NCBI RefSeq assembly: GCF_004138165.1
Contig: NZ_RYFF01000024.1
Span: forward strand, 22,133-86,132
Direction of reading: 5' to 3'
DNA from: Candidatus Chloroploca sp. Khr17
GTDB lineage: Bacteria > Chloroflexota > Chloroflexia > Chloroflexales > Chloroflexaceae
DNA: 64,000 bases
Shown: positions 7,660-15,043 of the stretch, in pieces
Position numbering within the stretch: position 1 is the first letter of the stretch
Layout: every line of letters starts with the position of its first letter
The notes under the pieces: generated by a model
Database searches by the model: none
What the model was told of the DNA's origin: nothing
The model's input: the letters and a program-made list of their open reading frames with translations, nothing else
Program-made: the position numbers and the translations under genes

Positions 7660-10095
7660 ATGAGTGAGCATACCGACGCTGCCCAGCTTTCGATAGAAAA
7701 TGTGTTGCCCCTGCTTGTCCTTGAAGGGGCCGTTGTCTTTCCCCATACGGTCATTAGCATTACGCTGGATGATGGCAATCTGCACGCTGCCGAGGCGGCG
7801 CTCAAGGGCGATCGCCAGATTCTCCTGGCGGTCAAGCGCCCCGATGCCGATGAGTCGGCAGAGCTCGCGGCCCAACTCTTTCCGATTGCGGTGATCGGGC
7901 GGATTGAGCAGTCGGGTGTGTTGCCCGGTGGTGCCAGCGGCATCATTGTGCGCGGTCTCGTGCGGGCCGAGTTGCAGGATCAGGTTGCGAGCGAGTCGGC
8001 ACCTTCTTTTCGCTTTGTCCGCCGCCCTGATGTGGTTGAACTGACCCCCGCCCTCGAGCAGTTGATGGTTGAGGTGCGCGCGGTCATTGATGCGGTGCTT
8101 GCGTTGCGCCCTGGCATGACCCAGGAGATTCGTAATTTTGTGCGCTCGATTGAAGATCCGGGCCATTTGGCCGATAATACCGGCTATTCCCCTGATTATA
8201 TGCTCGAAGAACGCCTCGATCTGCTCGCAACCTTTGATGTCACCGCACGCCTGCTCAAGGTGCGTGAGGCCTATCGCAAGCAACTCGCCCTGCTCGAAGT
8301 GCAGCATCGTCTCCGCCAGGAGGTGCAGGATAGTTCGACCCGCCAGCAGCGCGAGTTCTATCTGCGCCAGCAGTTGCGGGCGATCCAGAAGGAGCTTGGT
8401 GAGGACGATGCCGAGGCCACTGAGCTTGACGATCTCCGTGAGAAGCTCGCCGCTGCGCAGTTGCCGGAGGCAGCGCGCAAAGAGGCTGACCGTGAACTGA
8501 ATCGCCTGAGCCGGATCAATGGCAGTTCGCCCGAGTATCAGATGGTGCGTACGTATCTTGAATGGCTCGCCGAGTTGCCCTGGGGGGTCTATACCGGCAA
8601 GCCGATTGATATGACCTTCGCCCGCGAGGTGCTCGATGCCGATCACTATGGCCTTGAGCGCGTCAAGGAGCGTCTGCTTGAGTATTTGGCAGTCAAGCAA
8701 CGCCGCGCCTCGCTCGGCGATGATACTGGGCGCGCCGGCCGCGAGCCGATCCTCGCGTTTGTGGGCCCTCCCGGCGTCGGCAAGACGAGCCTTGGGCAGA
8801 GCATTGCGCGTGCCCTTGGCCGTACGTTTGTTAGGATGAGCCTCGGTGGGGTGCGTGACGAGGCCGAGTTGCGCGGTTTCCGCCGTACCTACATCGGTTC
8901 ACAGCCCGGCCGCATTATCCAGGAACTGCGCCGCGCTGGTACCGCTGATCCGGTGATCTTGCTCGATGAGATCGATAAGATCGGCAGCGATTATCGCGGC
9001 GATCCTGCTGCTGCGCTGCTTGAAGTGCTTGACCCTGAGCAGAATTACACCTTTACCGATCACTATCTCACTCTGCCTTTTGATCTTTCCAAGGTGCTGT
9101 TTTTGGCAACGGCTAATAATTGGGATACCGTGCCACCCGCCCTCCGCGACCGCATGGAGGTGATAGAACTTGCCGGCTATGTCGAGAACGAGAAGTTGCG
9201 CATTGCCGAAACCCACCTCGTGCCTCGGCAGATCCAGGCCAATGGTCTGCGAAACGAAGAGGTTCTGGTGGAGGAGCAAGCCCTCCGCACCATCATCAAT
9301 GGCTACACCCGTGAGGCGGGCGTGCGTAACCTCGAACGCAACATTGGCGGAGTTTTGCGCAAAGTCGTGCGCCAGATCACCGACACGGACCACACTGCCC
9401 CGCCCCCGGTCACGGTAGACGAAGCCTTCGTCCGACGTTCCCTTGGTCGTCAGCGCTTCTATAATGAGGCCCAAGAGCGCATCGATCAGCCGGGTGTCGC
9501 GACTGGTCTGGTCTGGACACCCGTTGGCGGCGATATCATTTTTGTCGAGGCCGTTGCTGTCGAGGGCAATCGTGAATTGAAGATTACGGGGCAACTCGGC
9601 GATGTGATGCGCGAAAGTGCCGAAGCTGCGCTCACCTATGTGCGTTCGCGGGCCCACACGCTGGGCATCGATCCACGCTTCTTTGAGACCCACGCGATCC
9701 ATATCCACGTCCCTGCCGGTGCCGTCCCCAAAGATGGCCCCTCGGCAGGCATCACCCTTGCCACCGCGCTCGCCTCGGCGGCGACTGGCCAACTCGTGCG
9801 CGAGGATATCGCGATGACCGGCGAGATCGCGTTGCGTGGACGGGTCTTGCCCATCGGTGGCATCAAAGAGAAGGCGCTTGGAGCGCACCGCGCAGGCATT
9901 CGTACGATCATCCTACCCCGTCGCAATATGGCTGAACTCGACGAAATGCCCGACGAGATCCGCGCTGAAATGACCTTTATCCCGGTGGATACGCTTGACG
10001 AGGTGCTTCGCGTCGCGTTGCGTCCCGCTGAACGTGCCACCCTTGGCGAAATCCTCGTCGCCCCCAGGAGTGAGGAGTTGCTTCCGTCGGTTTGA
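7660..10095 (+). CDS. lon: ATP-dependent Lon protease
   Basis: 811 residues, full length for bacterial LonA. The N-terminal substrate-binding domain starts with L-P-L-L-V-L-E-G-A-V-V-F-P. A coiled-coil stretch follows (about 205-260), then the AAA+ module with Walker A G-P-P-G-V-G-K-T (about 369) and Walker B L-L-D-E-I-D-K (about 432). The C-terminal peptidase holds the Ser-Lys dyad, Ser695 in K-D-G-P-S-A-G and Lys738 in I-K-E-K, spaced 43 residues as in E. coli Lon (679/722). It degrades damaged and regulatory proteins in the cytosol. GAGGAG stands 6 nt before the ATG, and a good promoter lies upstream. The gene is monocistronic; a strong hairpin follows. Confidence 0.97.
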   Translation: MSEHTDAAQLSIENVLPLLVLEGAVVFPHTVISITLDDGNLHAAEAALKGDRQILLAVKRPDADESAELAAQLFPIAVIGRIEQSGVLPGGASGIIVRGLVRAELQDQVASESAPSFRFVRRPDVVELTPALEQLMVEVRAVIDAVLALRPGMTQEIRNFVRSIEDPGHLADNTGYSPDYMLEERLDLLATFDVTARLLKVREAYRKQLALLEVQHRLRQEVQDSSTRQQREFYLRQQLRAIQKELGEDDAEATELDDLREKLAAAQLPEAARKEADRELNRLSRINGSSPEYQMVRTYLEWLAELPWGVYTGKPIDMTFAREVLDADHYGLERVKERLLEYLAVKQRRASLGDDTGRAGREPILAFVGPPGVGKTSLGQSIARALGRTFVRMSLGGVRDEAELRGFRRTYIGSQPGRIIQELRRAGTADPVILLDEIDKIGSDYRGDPAAALLEVLDPEQNYTFTDHYLTLPFDLSKVLFLATANNWDTVPPALRDRMEVIELAGYVENEKLRIAETHLVPRQIQANGLRNEEVLVEEQALRTIINGYTREAGVRNLERNIGGVLRKVVRQITDTDHTAPPPVTVDEAFVRRSLGRQRFYNEAQERIDQPGVATGLVWTPVGGDIIFVEAVAVEGNRELKITGQLGDVMRESAEAALTYVRSRAHTLGIDPRFFETHAIHIHVPAGAVPKDGPSAGITLATALASAATGQLVREDIAMTGEIALRGRVLPIGGIKEKALGAHRAGIRTIILPRRNMAELDEMPDEIRAEMTFIPVDTLDEVLRVALRPAERATLGEILVAPRSEELLPSV

Positions 10096-10102
10096 TGAGC
10101 GT

Positions 10103-10151
10103 CTGCCGCACGCAAAACTGCCAGCAAAGCTGGCAGTTTTGCGTGCGGCAG
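10103..10151. terminator. Bidirectional hairpin between lon and the TspO gene
   Basis: Perfect 23-bp stem beginning CTGCCGCACGC with an AAA loop (10126-10128), located just after the lon stop and just before the stop of the convergent TspO gene. There is no long U-tract, but the position and symmetry fit a shared transcription stop. Confidence 0.6.
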
Positions 10152-10158
10152 AGTTGTC

Positions 10159-10944
10159 TTACCCTCGTCGGCGCAAGGCGAGGGCCGCCCCGGCGCTGAG
10201 CAGTGCAACCGCAGTTGCGACCCAGGCTGCCGGGCCAACCAGTGGTGTTTCGGCCTGTTTCCTCGCGATCCCGGAAAAGGCCCAGGCCAGCACCAGCGGA
10301 AACGCAACATCCTGCTCGCGTACCCCCATCGCTGCCCCCAGACCTGCGCCAACCCCCAGCATCCCCGCCGTCCAGCCCTCGGGACTCACGCCCATCCCGT
10401 CCCATTCGGCATCATAGAGCACGACGGCGGCATTGACAATCGTCGCGACGCTGGCCCAGCCGAGATAGATGCTAAAGGGCAACCGCGCAAGCAACCGGTC
10501 GGCCATAGGCATCTCGGTCGCCTTGCCGAGGCGACGGTCAATCGTGATCAGGGCAAGCAACAACCCGATGATGACCCCCAGGCTGGCCCCCAGTTTGTTG
10601 TAATGCCAGAGCACAATCCAGATCGCATTGGCGGCACAACTGATGATGAACGGCAACGCGATCCGCTTGAGCCGTTCATTGTCGCGGTTCGATGGCAACG
10701 CCTGATAGACCGCGTAGCTCAATAGGCCGGTGTAGATCACCCCCCAGATGCCAAAAACATAGCCGGGTGGTGTGATTAAAATAGGAAACTTGTCCGAAAT
10801 TTCACCCGTGGTTTGTCCGTTAATCGGAAGCGTATTCGCTAGCACATTCACCGTCAATGTGCCGGCGAGCGCTGCCAAGACCGCCCCCTGGCGTGTCAGA
10901 TGAACGTACGATGGTTGAGCACCAGCAGCAGCAGCATTTGTCAT
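10159..10944 (-). CDS. TspO/MBR-family membrane protein
   Basis: 261 residues from the ATG at 10944, preceded by GGAGGAGAG; the longer frame upstream runs into the divergent peptidase gene and was not used. Multiple hydrophobic helices are visible. The segments T-P-P-G-Y-V-F-G-I-W-G-V-I-Y, A-A-N-A-I-W-I-V-L-W and L-P-F-S-I-Y-L-G-W resemble the Trp-rich TspO family and its larger DUF-type bacterial relatives, which bind tetrapyrroles. The length exceeds classical TspO (about 160), with extra helices at the C-terminus. In phototrophs, TspO modulates tetrapyrrole-linked gene expression; whether this one does so is unknown. Confidence 0.75.
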   Translation of the reverse strand: MTNAAAAGAQPSYVHLTRQGAVLAALAGTLTVNVLANTLPINGQTTGEISDKFPILITPPGYVFGIWGVIYTGLLSYAVYQALPSNRDNERLKRIALPFIISCAANAIWIVLWHYNKLGASLGVIIGLLLALITIDRRLGKATEMPMADRLLARLPFSIYLGWASVATIVNAAVVLYDAEWDGMGVSPEGWTAGMLGVGAGLGAAMGVREQDVAFPLVLAWAFSGIARKQAETPLVGPAAWVATAVALLSAGAALALRRRG

Positions 10945-11012
10945 GAGTCTCTCCTCCGAGTATACTGTTTCTATCCACAATGTTAGACCTGTCCAAGGTA
11001 CGAGGAGCCACC

Positions 11013-12380
11013 ATGTCTTCTTGGGAGTCCTATCTTGAGGCGCACCAGCCTCGTTTTGTTGATGAACTGCTCTCCTTCTTACGTATTCCAAGCATTTCGG
11101 CTATTCCGTCCCATGCCGCCGACGTGCAACGCGCCGCCGAGTGGGTCGCCGCACGGGTCGCCGCTGCGGGTCTTGAGCATGTCGAGATTTTGCCGACGGG
11201 TGGGCATCCGGTGGTCTATGCCGACTGGCTGCATGCCCCGGGCAAGCCAACCGTGCTGATCTATGGTCACTTTGATGTTCAGCCAGTGGATCCCGTTGCT
11301 CTCTGGACGCATCCCCCCTTTGAGCCGCACATTATTGATGGCAAGGTCTACGCCCGTGGGGCCAGCGATGATAAAGGCAATATGCTGGTACCGATCCTCG
11401 CGCTCGAGGCGCTCCTTCAGAGCATAGGACACTTGCCGGTGAACGTCAAGGTCTTTTTTGAAGGCCAGGAGGAGATCGGCAGCCCGCAGATCGGGGCGTT
11501 CTTGCCCCAACACAAAGACCGCTTTGCCTGCGATCTGGTGCTCAATGCCGATGGCGGCCAGTATAGCGAGACCGAACCCGCGATCCTCGTGGCGTTGCGG
11601 GGTGGCTGCGGCGTTCAGATCGATGTCAAAGCGGCCAAGATTGATCTGCACAGCGGCCTCTATGGTGGCGTCGTGATGAATCCCATTCATGCGCTGGTGA
11701 TGATTCTCGACTCGATGCGTTCGCGTGATGGCCGGATCACCATCGAAGGCTTTTACGACCAGATCCGTCCACTCACTGACCTTGACCGTGCACGTATCGC
11801 CGCTGTGCCCTTTGACCCCGAAGCGATCATGGCCGATCTCGATCTGCCCGATCTCTTTGGAGAAGCCGGCTATACGCCGCAAGAGCGCGCCTGGGCCCGG
11901 CCAACCCTTGAAGTCAACGGGGTCTGGGGGGGCTTCCAGGATCCAGGGATCAAGACTGTGCTGCCAAGCATGGCTCACGCCAAAATTACCTGTCGCCTCG
12001 TCGCCGACCAGGACCCCGAACGGATCGTTCAGTTGTTGCAGGCGCATGTTGCCGCCCATACGCCGCCCGGTGTCACCGCGACCGTTACGCCACTCCCCTT
12101 CCGGGCGGCCCCTTATCTTACCGAAGGCAACGACCCCGGCAACCAGGTTGTGCGTGAGGTGCTGGTTGACCTCTACGGACGCGAACCCTATTATGTACGC
12201 AGTGGTGGCTCGATCCCGGTCTGTAGCCTCTTCCAGCAGCACCTGGGCGTCTACAGCGCTAGTCTCGGGTTTGGCCTCGACGATGAACGCCAGCACTCAC
12301 CCGACGAATTCTTCCGCCTTGCCAGCTTCCGTCGCGGCCAGACCGCCTACTGCATGACGCTCGAACGCCTCGGTCGCTAA
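11013..12380 (+). CDS. M20-family metallo-dipeptidase
   Basis: 455 residues. Family motifs appear in order: Y-G-H-F-D-V-Q-P (first metal His and catalytic Asp), G-A-S-D-D-K-G-N (bridging Asp), E-G-Q-E-E-I-G-S-P (catalytic Glu and metal Glu), the lid dimerisation domain starting near D-L-H-S-G-L-Y-G-G, and a C-terminal metal His in D-D-E-R-Q-H-S-P-D-E. This pattern fits the dipeptidase/carnosinase-like group that cleaves short peptides in the cytosol with two Zn or Mn ions. The ATG at 11013 is preceded by CGAGGAG. It is divergent from the TspO gene, with about 70 bp between the starts. Confidence 0.92.
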   Translation: MSSWESYLEAHQPRFVDELLSFLRIPSISAIPSHAADVQRAAEWVAARVAAAGLEHVEILPTGGHPVVYADWLHAPGKPTVLIYGHFDVQPVDPVALWTHPPFEPHIIDGKVYARGASDDKGNMLVPILALEALLQSIGHLPVNVKVFFEGQEEIGSPQIGAFLPQHKDRFACDLVLNADGGQYSETEPAILVALRGGCGVQIDVKAAKIDLHSGLYGGVVMNPIHALVMILDSMRSRDGRITIEGFYDQIRPLTDLDRARIAAVPFDPEAIMADLDLPDLFGEAGYTPQERAWARPTLEVNGVWGGFQDPGIKTVLPSMAHAKITCRLVADQDPERIVQLLQAHVAAHTPPGVTATVTPLPFRAAPYLTEGNDPGNQVVREVLVDLYGREPYYVRSGGSIPVCSLFQQHLGVYSASLGFGLDDERQHSPDEFFRLASFRRGQTAYCMTLERLGR

Positions 12381-12387
12381 TTGTGCT

Positions 12388-12420
12388 AGACCTCACAGGT
12401 CTGCTAGACCTGTGAGGTCT
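12388..12420. repeat. Palindromic repeat AGACCTCACAGGTCT
   Basis: Two 15-base arms (AGACCTCACAGGTCT and its complement) around a GCT loop directly after the dipeptidase stop. The same 15-mer with a hairpin occurs at 39474-39506 and as a single arm at 62342-62356. It may act as a terminator here. Confidence 0.7.
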
Positions 12421-12472
12421 TGTCTCCGCTACCAAGGGGTTTAAGGGCGAGAGCCCTCAAAAGGAATGAAAG

Positions 12473-13045
12473 ATGATCAATCTCCTCCCTGTCTTCACCG
12501 GCCAGCAAACGATGGCCGATCTCGTTGCCCCAATGAGGATCGTGGATCTTCGCAACGAAACCAACGAGTTGACTGCATATATCCTCGGCTTGCTTGCCGA
12601 CTGTGACGATGAAGATGTCACCTTTCAGCCCGTTGATCCCGAGGCCAATGACCCCGTCGCCAGTTCCGCCGAAGAGGTCGGCATCGCCTGGACCCTCGGC
12701 CATGTCATTGTTCACCTGACTGCTGGCAATGAAGAAATGGCCGCCCTCGCCGCCGAACAGGCCCGTGGCGTGCCCTTCCACGGACGTTCGCGTTACGAAG
12801 TGCCCTGGGAGACAATGACGACGATGGCGCAACTCCGCCACCGCCTCGAAGAGAGCCGGCGCATGTGTCTTGGCTCACTTGACATGTGGCCTGATCAGCC
12901 CGATCTTGAGCTCACTGGCGAAGCTTGGCCTGGTGGCCCGGTGGTTGATGCCCGTGGCCGCTACCTCATTGGCATCGGCCATGCTGTCAGCCATCTCGAC
13001 CAGATCAAAGAGATCATTCGCCAGAGTCACGCAGTGAAACAATGA
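12473..13045 (+). CDS. DinB-like (YfiT) four-helix protein
   Basis: 190 residues. The DinB superfamily forms a four-helix bundle with a three-His metal site. Candidate ligands are the His residues in L-G-H-V-I-V-H-L (about residue 79) and in G-I-G-H-A-V-S-H-L-D-Q-I near the C-terminus. Members include thiol-dependent transferases that use mycothiol or bacillithiol; substrate unknown here. AAGGA lies 7 nt before the ATG. The gene stands alone between two hairpins. Confidence 0.75.
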   Translation: MINLLPVFTGQQTMADLVAPMRIVDLRNETNELTAYILGLLADCDDEDVTFQPVDPEANDPVASSAEEVGIAWTLGHVIVHLTAGNEEMAALAAEQARGVPFHGRSRYEVPWETMTTMAQLRHRLEESRRMCLGSLDMWPDQPDLELTGEAWPGGPVVDARGRYLIGIGHAVSHLDQIKEIIRQSHAVKQ

Positions 13046-13092
13046 GCAACGCATAGGGATGGCGGGCAAAGCCCGCCATCCCTATGCGTTGC
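13046..13092. terminator. Hairpin after the DinB-like gene
   Basis: Perfect 22-bp stem beginning GCAACGCATAGGG with an AAA loop (13068-13070). It begins at the base after the TGA of the DinB-like gene and ends 33 bp before the next start codon. No U-tract. Confidence 0.55.
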
Positions 13093-13125
13093 ACTGGTGT
13101 TGAACCTAGAAGGGCGAAGCATCCT

Positions 13126-14430
13126 ATGCCTGACGACTCGCAGTTTCACTCGGCTCTGCGCAAGCTTGATGAAGCCTTGCAGGCCCTTCCCGAGGAGCCT
13201 TCTGAGGCCGATCGCGTGAGGGTTCCGCTCACCGAGATGCTTACCCGTCTCGTCGTTGGCATCGTGCTGCTTGGCCTCGATGCCCTCGCAGCACGCTCGG
13301 CGACCTGGGAAAACGAGGCTGGCATTGTTCGCGATGCTTCTTCGCCCGATCCTGCTGCTGGTGAGCCGGGTTCGGCGCGTTTCCGCCAGGCGTTGATTGG
13401 CTGGATCTTTGAGAGCGAGCAGCGGCTGCGTCCACAGGGCAATCCCGTGATCTGGCTGCGTGCGGTGATCACGTATCTGTTTGGGACGCTGTTCACGGTG
13501 CTACTCGAGTTGTTGCCCTTGCCGCGCCCCAGTTTTCGCCGCACCAAACCACCCCTCGCCGAGCCAACTGATGAAGAGACCCGCCGCTGGATCAGTCGTG
13601 GCCGCGACGAGGAGCTACGGAGTCGTCGTCTGGCCGCAGTCGCCCTGGAAGATGGGGTCAATCAGGCCATCATCTATCTCGCCCGTCGCCCTGCGGTGGC
13701 CCAGGCGCTTGGCGAAATTGTGCGCTCACCGGCGATGGACGATGCGGCGCGCCAGCTTGTCGCTGGCCCGGTTGTTGATGAGGCGATCAAGCGGGTCATC
13801 GCCAGCCCTGCCCTCGATGATGTGATCGTCCGCGTTGGCCAGAGCCCGGCGCTGGATCAGGTCATTACGCAGGTGGCGCAGAGCCCGGCGCTCGATGCGG
13901 TGATGCTCCAGGTCGCCAGCAGCCCGGCGCTCGACCAGGTCATTACGCAGGTGGCGCAGAGCCCGGCGCTCGATGCGGTGATGCTGCAGGTCGCTGGGAG
14001 TCCAGCGCTCGATACCGTGATCGATCAGATTGCGCAGCGTCCTGCCCTTGAGCAAGCCGTCAGCCGCATTGTGCATAGCCCGGTGATCGAAGAGGCGGTC
14101 AGCCATATTGTACGCACGCCGGCGATGGAGGATGCCGTCAAACATCTGGTTAGTACGCAGGCCATGAATGAAGCGATTGACACCCTGGCCCAATCGCCGG
14201 CGCTCGTCTCGCTGGTCACGACGCAAGGAACCTCGGTTGTCACTGAGATTCTGGTGCAGGTGCGTTTGCAAGCGATCCGCGGCGACCAGGGGCTCGAAGG
14301 CTTTATGCGCCGCCTGTTCCGGCGGCGACCCCGTACGACCTTGCCCCATGAAGCGCGTGGCCTCCTGATCGATCCCGAGGCTCAGCAAGCGCGGCGCCTA
14401 CGCTCACGTTTCAAAGGAGGTGAGCAATGA
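13126..14430 (+). CDS. Protein with about fourteen tandem 13-residue repeats
   Basis: 434 residues from the ATG at 13126 (AGAAGGG 12 nt upstream). The N-terminal half includes a hydrophobic segment (about residues 110-135: V-I-T-Y-L-F-G-T-L-F-T-V-L-L-E-L-L) and a charged stretch. From about residue 188 the chain is a run of 13-residue units with consensus S-P-A-L-D-x-V-I-x-Q-V-A-Q; about fourteen units can be counted. The heptad-like hydrophobic spacing predicts short amphipathic helices. A 78-bp block (two units) is duplicated almost exactly at 13843-13920 and 13921-13998, showing recent expansion. The stop overlaps the start of the RDD gene (ATGA), so the two products probably work together. 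I know no function. Confidence 0.8.
   Translation: MPDDSQFHSALRKLDEALQALPEEPSEADRVRVPLTEMLTRLVVGIVLLGLDALAARSATWENEAGIVRDASSPDPAAGEPGSARFRQALIGWIFESEQRLRPQGNPVIWLRAVITYLFGTLFTVLLELLPLPRPSFRRTKPPLAEPTDEETRRWISRGRDEELRSRRLAAVALEDGVNQAIIYLARRPAVAQALGEIVRSPAMDDAARQLVAGPVVDEAIKRVIASPALDDVIVRVGQSPALDQVITQVAQSPALDAVMLQVASSPALDQVITQVAQSPALDAVMLQVAGSPALDTVIDQIAQRPALEQAVSRIVHSPVIEEAVSHIVRTPAMEDAVKHLVSTQAMNEAIDTLAQSPALVSLVTTQGTSVVTEILVQVRLQAIRGDQGLEGFMRRLFRRRPRTTLPHEARGLLIDPEAQQARRLRSRFKGGEQ
13843..13998 (+). repeat. Tandem 78-bp coding duplication
   Basis: Two adjacent 78-bp copies, each coding two 13-residue units (S-P-A-L-D-Q-V-I-T-Q-V-A-Q and S-P-A-L-D-A-V-M-L-Q-V-A), differ at only a few bases. 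The near identity at DNA level points to slippage or unequal crossing-over. Confidence 0.85.
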
Positions 14431-15005
14431 CGGCTCCACCCTTGGATCCGCCACCCGTCGTGAGCGACCCCGAACCGGCGGTGTTGCAGTTTGTCGGCTA
14501 TGCCGGCTTTGCTTCGCGCCTCGTTGCGATGGTGGTTGACCTGCTGATTGTTAGCATTACGTGGATCTTCTGGGGGTTCGCCCTTACCTTTTTGAGCCAA
14601 ACCTCGGGGATCAATGGCTTGCTCGCCTTCGTAAACAGCTTTTTCAACTGGATCATACCGTACCAGAATCTGCTCAGCATCTTGCTCGAAATCTCAACCT
14701 TGCTCCTGATCGCCCAGCTCTACTTTACCTTCTTCTACGGCTTTGGTGGTGCCACCATCGGCAAATACCTGATGGGTTTGCAGGTTGTCCGGCGCAACGG
14801 CCAGCCGCTCTCGCTGGCGCGTGCCGCGCTGCGTACGCTGGCCTATCTGGTCTCAACCCCACTGATTTATGCCGGTTTTATCAACATCCTCATTGACGAC
14901 CGCCGCCGTGGGTGGCACGACCTGCTCGCCGGAACCGTGGTTGTCCATAGCTGGCGCGACTATCCTGATGGACCCGAGTCGTTTGAGTTGGGCGAAGATG
15001 TATAG
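14427..15005 (+). CDS. RDD-family membrane protein
   Basis: 192 residues. The RDD domain is visible from about residue 27: G-F-A-S-R-L-V-A-M-V-V-D-L-L (Arg and Asp of the family name), two or three membrane helices, the loop G-A-T-I-G-K-Y-L-M-G-L-Q-V-V, and D-D-R-R-R-G-W-H-D at the end. RDD proteins are small membrane proteins, some linked to ion or solute transport; the exact role is unknown. The start overlaps the stop of the 13-residue-repeat gene, so the repeat protein is a candidate partner. Confidence 0.88.
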   Translation: MTAPPLDPPPVVSDPEPAVLQFVGYAGFASRLVAMVVDLLIVSITWIFWGFALTFLSQTSGINGLLAFVNSFFNWIIPYQNLLSILLEISTLLLIAQLYFTFFYGFGGATIGKYLMGLQVVRRNGQPLSLARAALRTLAYLVSTPLIYAGFINILIDDRRRGWHDLLAGTVVVHSWRDYPDGPESFELGEDV

Positions 15006-15043
15006 CGATGTTTCGCTGCGCTCAGCATGATCATGCGACACCT

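Noticed and set aside
7615..8700. 361-codon open frame antisense to lon
   Set aside because: It mirrors the codon structure of the clear Lon protein, has no family signature and no ribosome-binding site; similar shadows at 8899-9888, 11079-12296, 5271-6251 and 13726-14388 were dropped for the same reason.
13843..13998. CRISPR-like direct repeats
   Set aside because: The 78-bp repeats are adjacent without spacers and in frame with a repeat protein.
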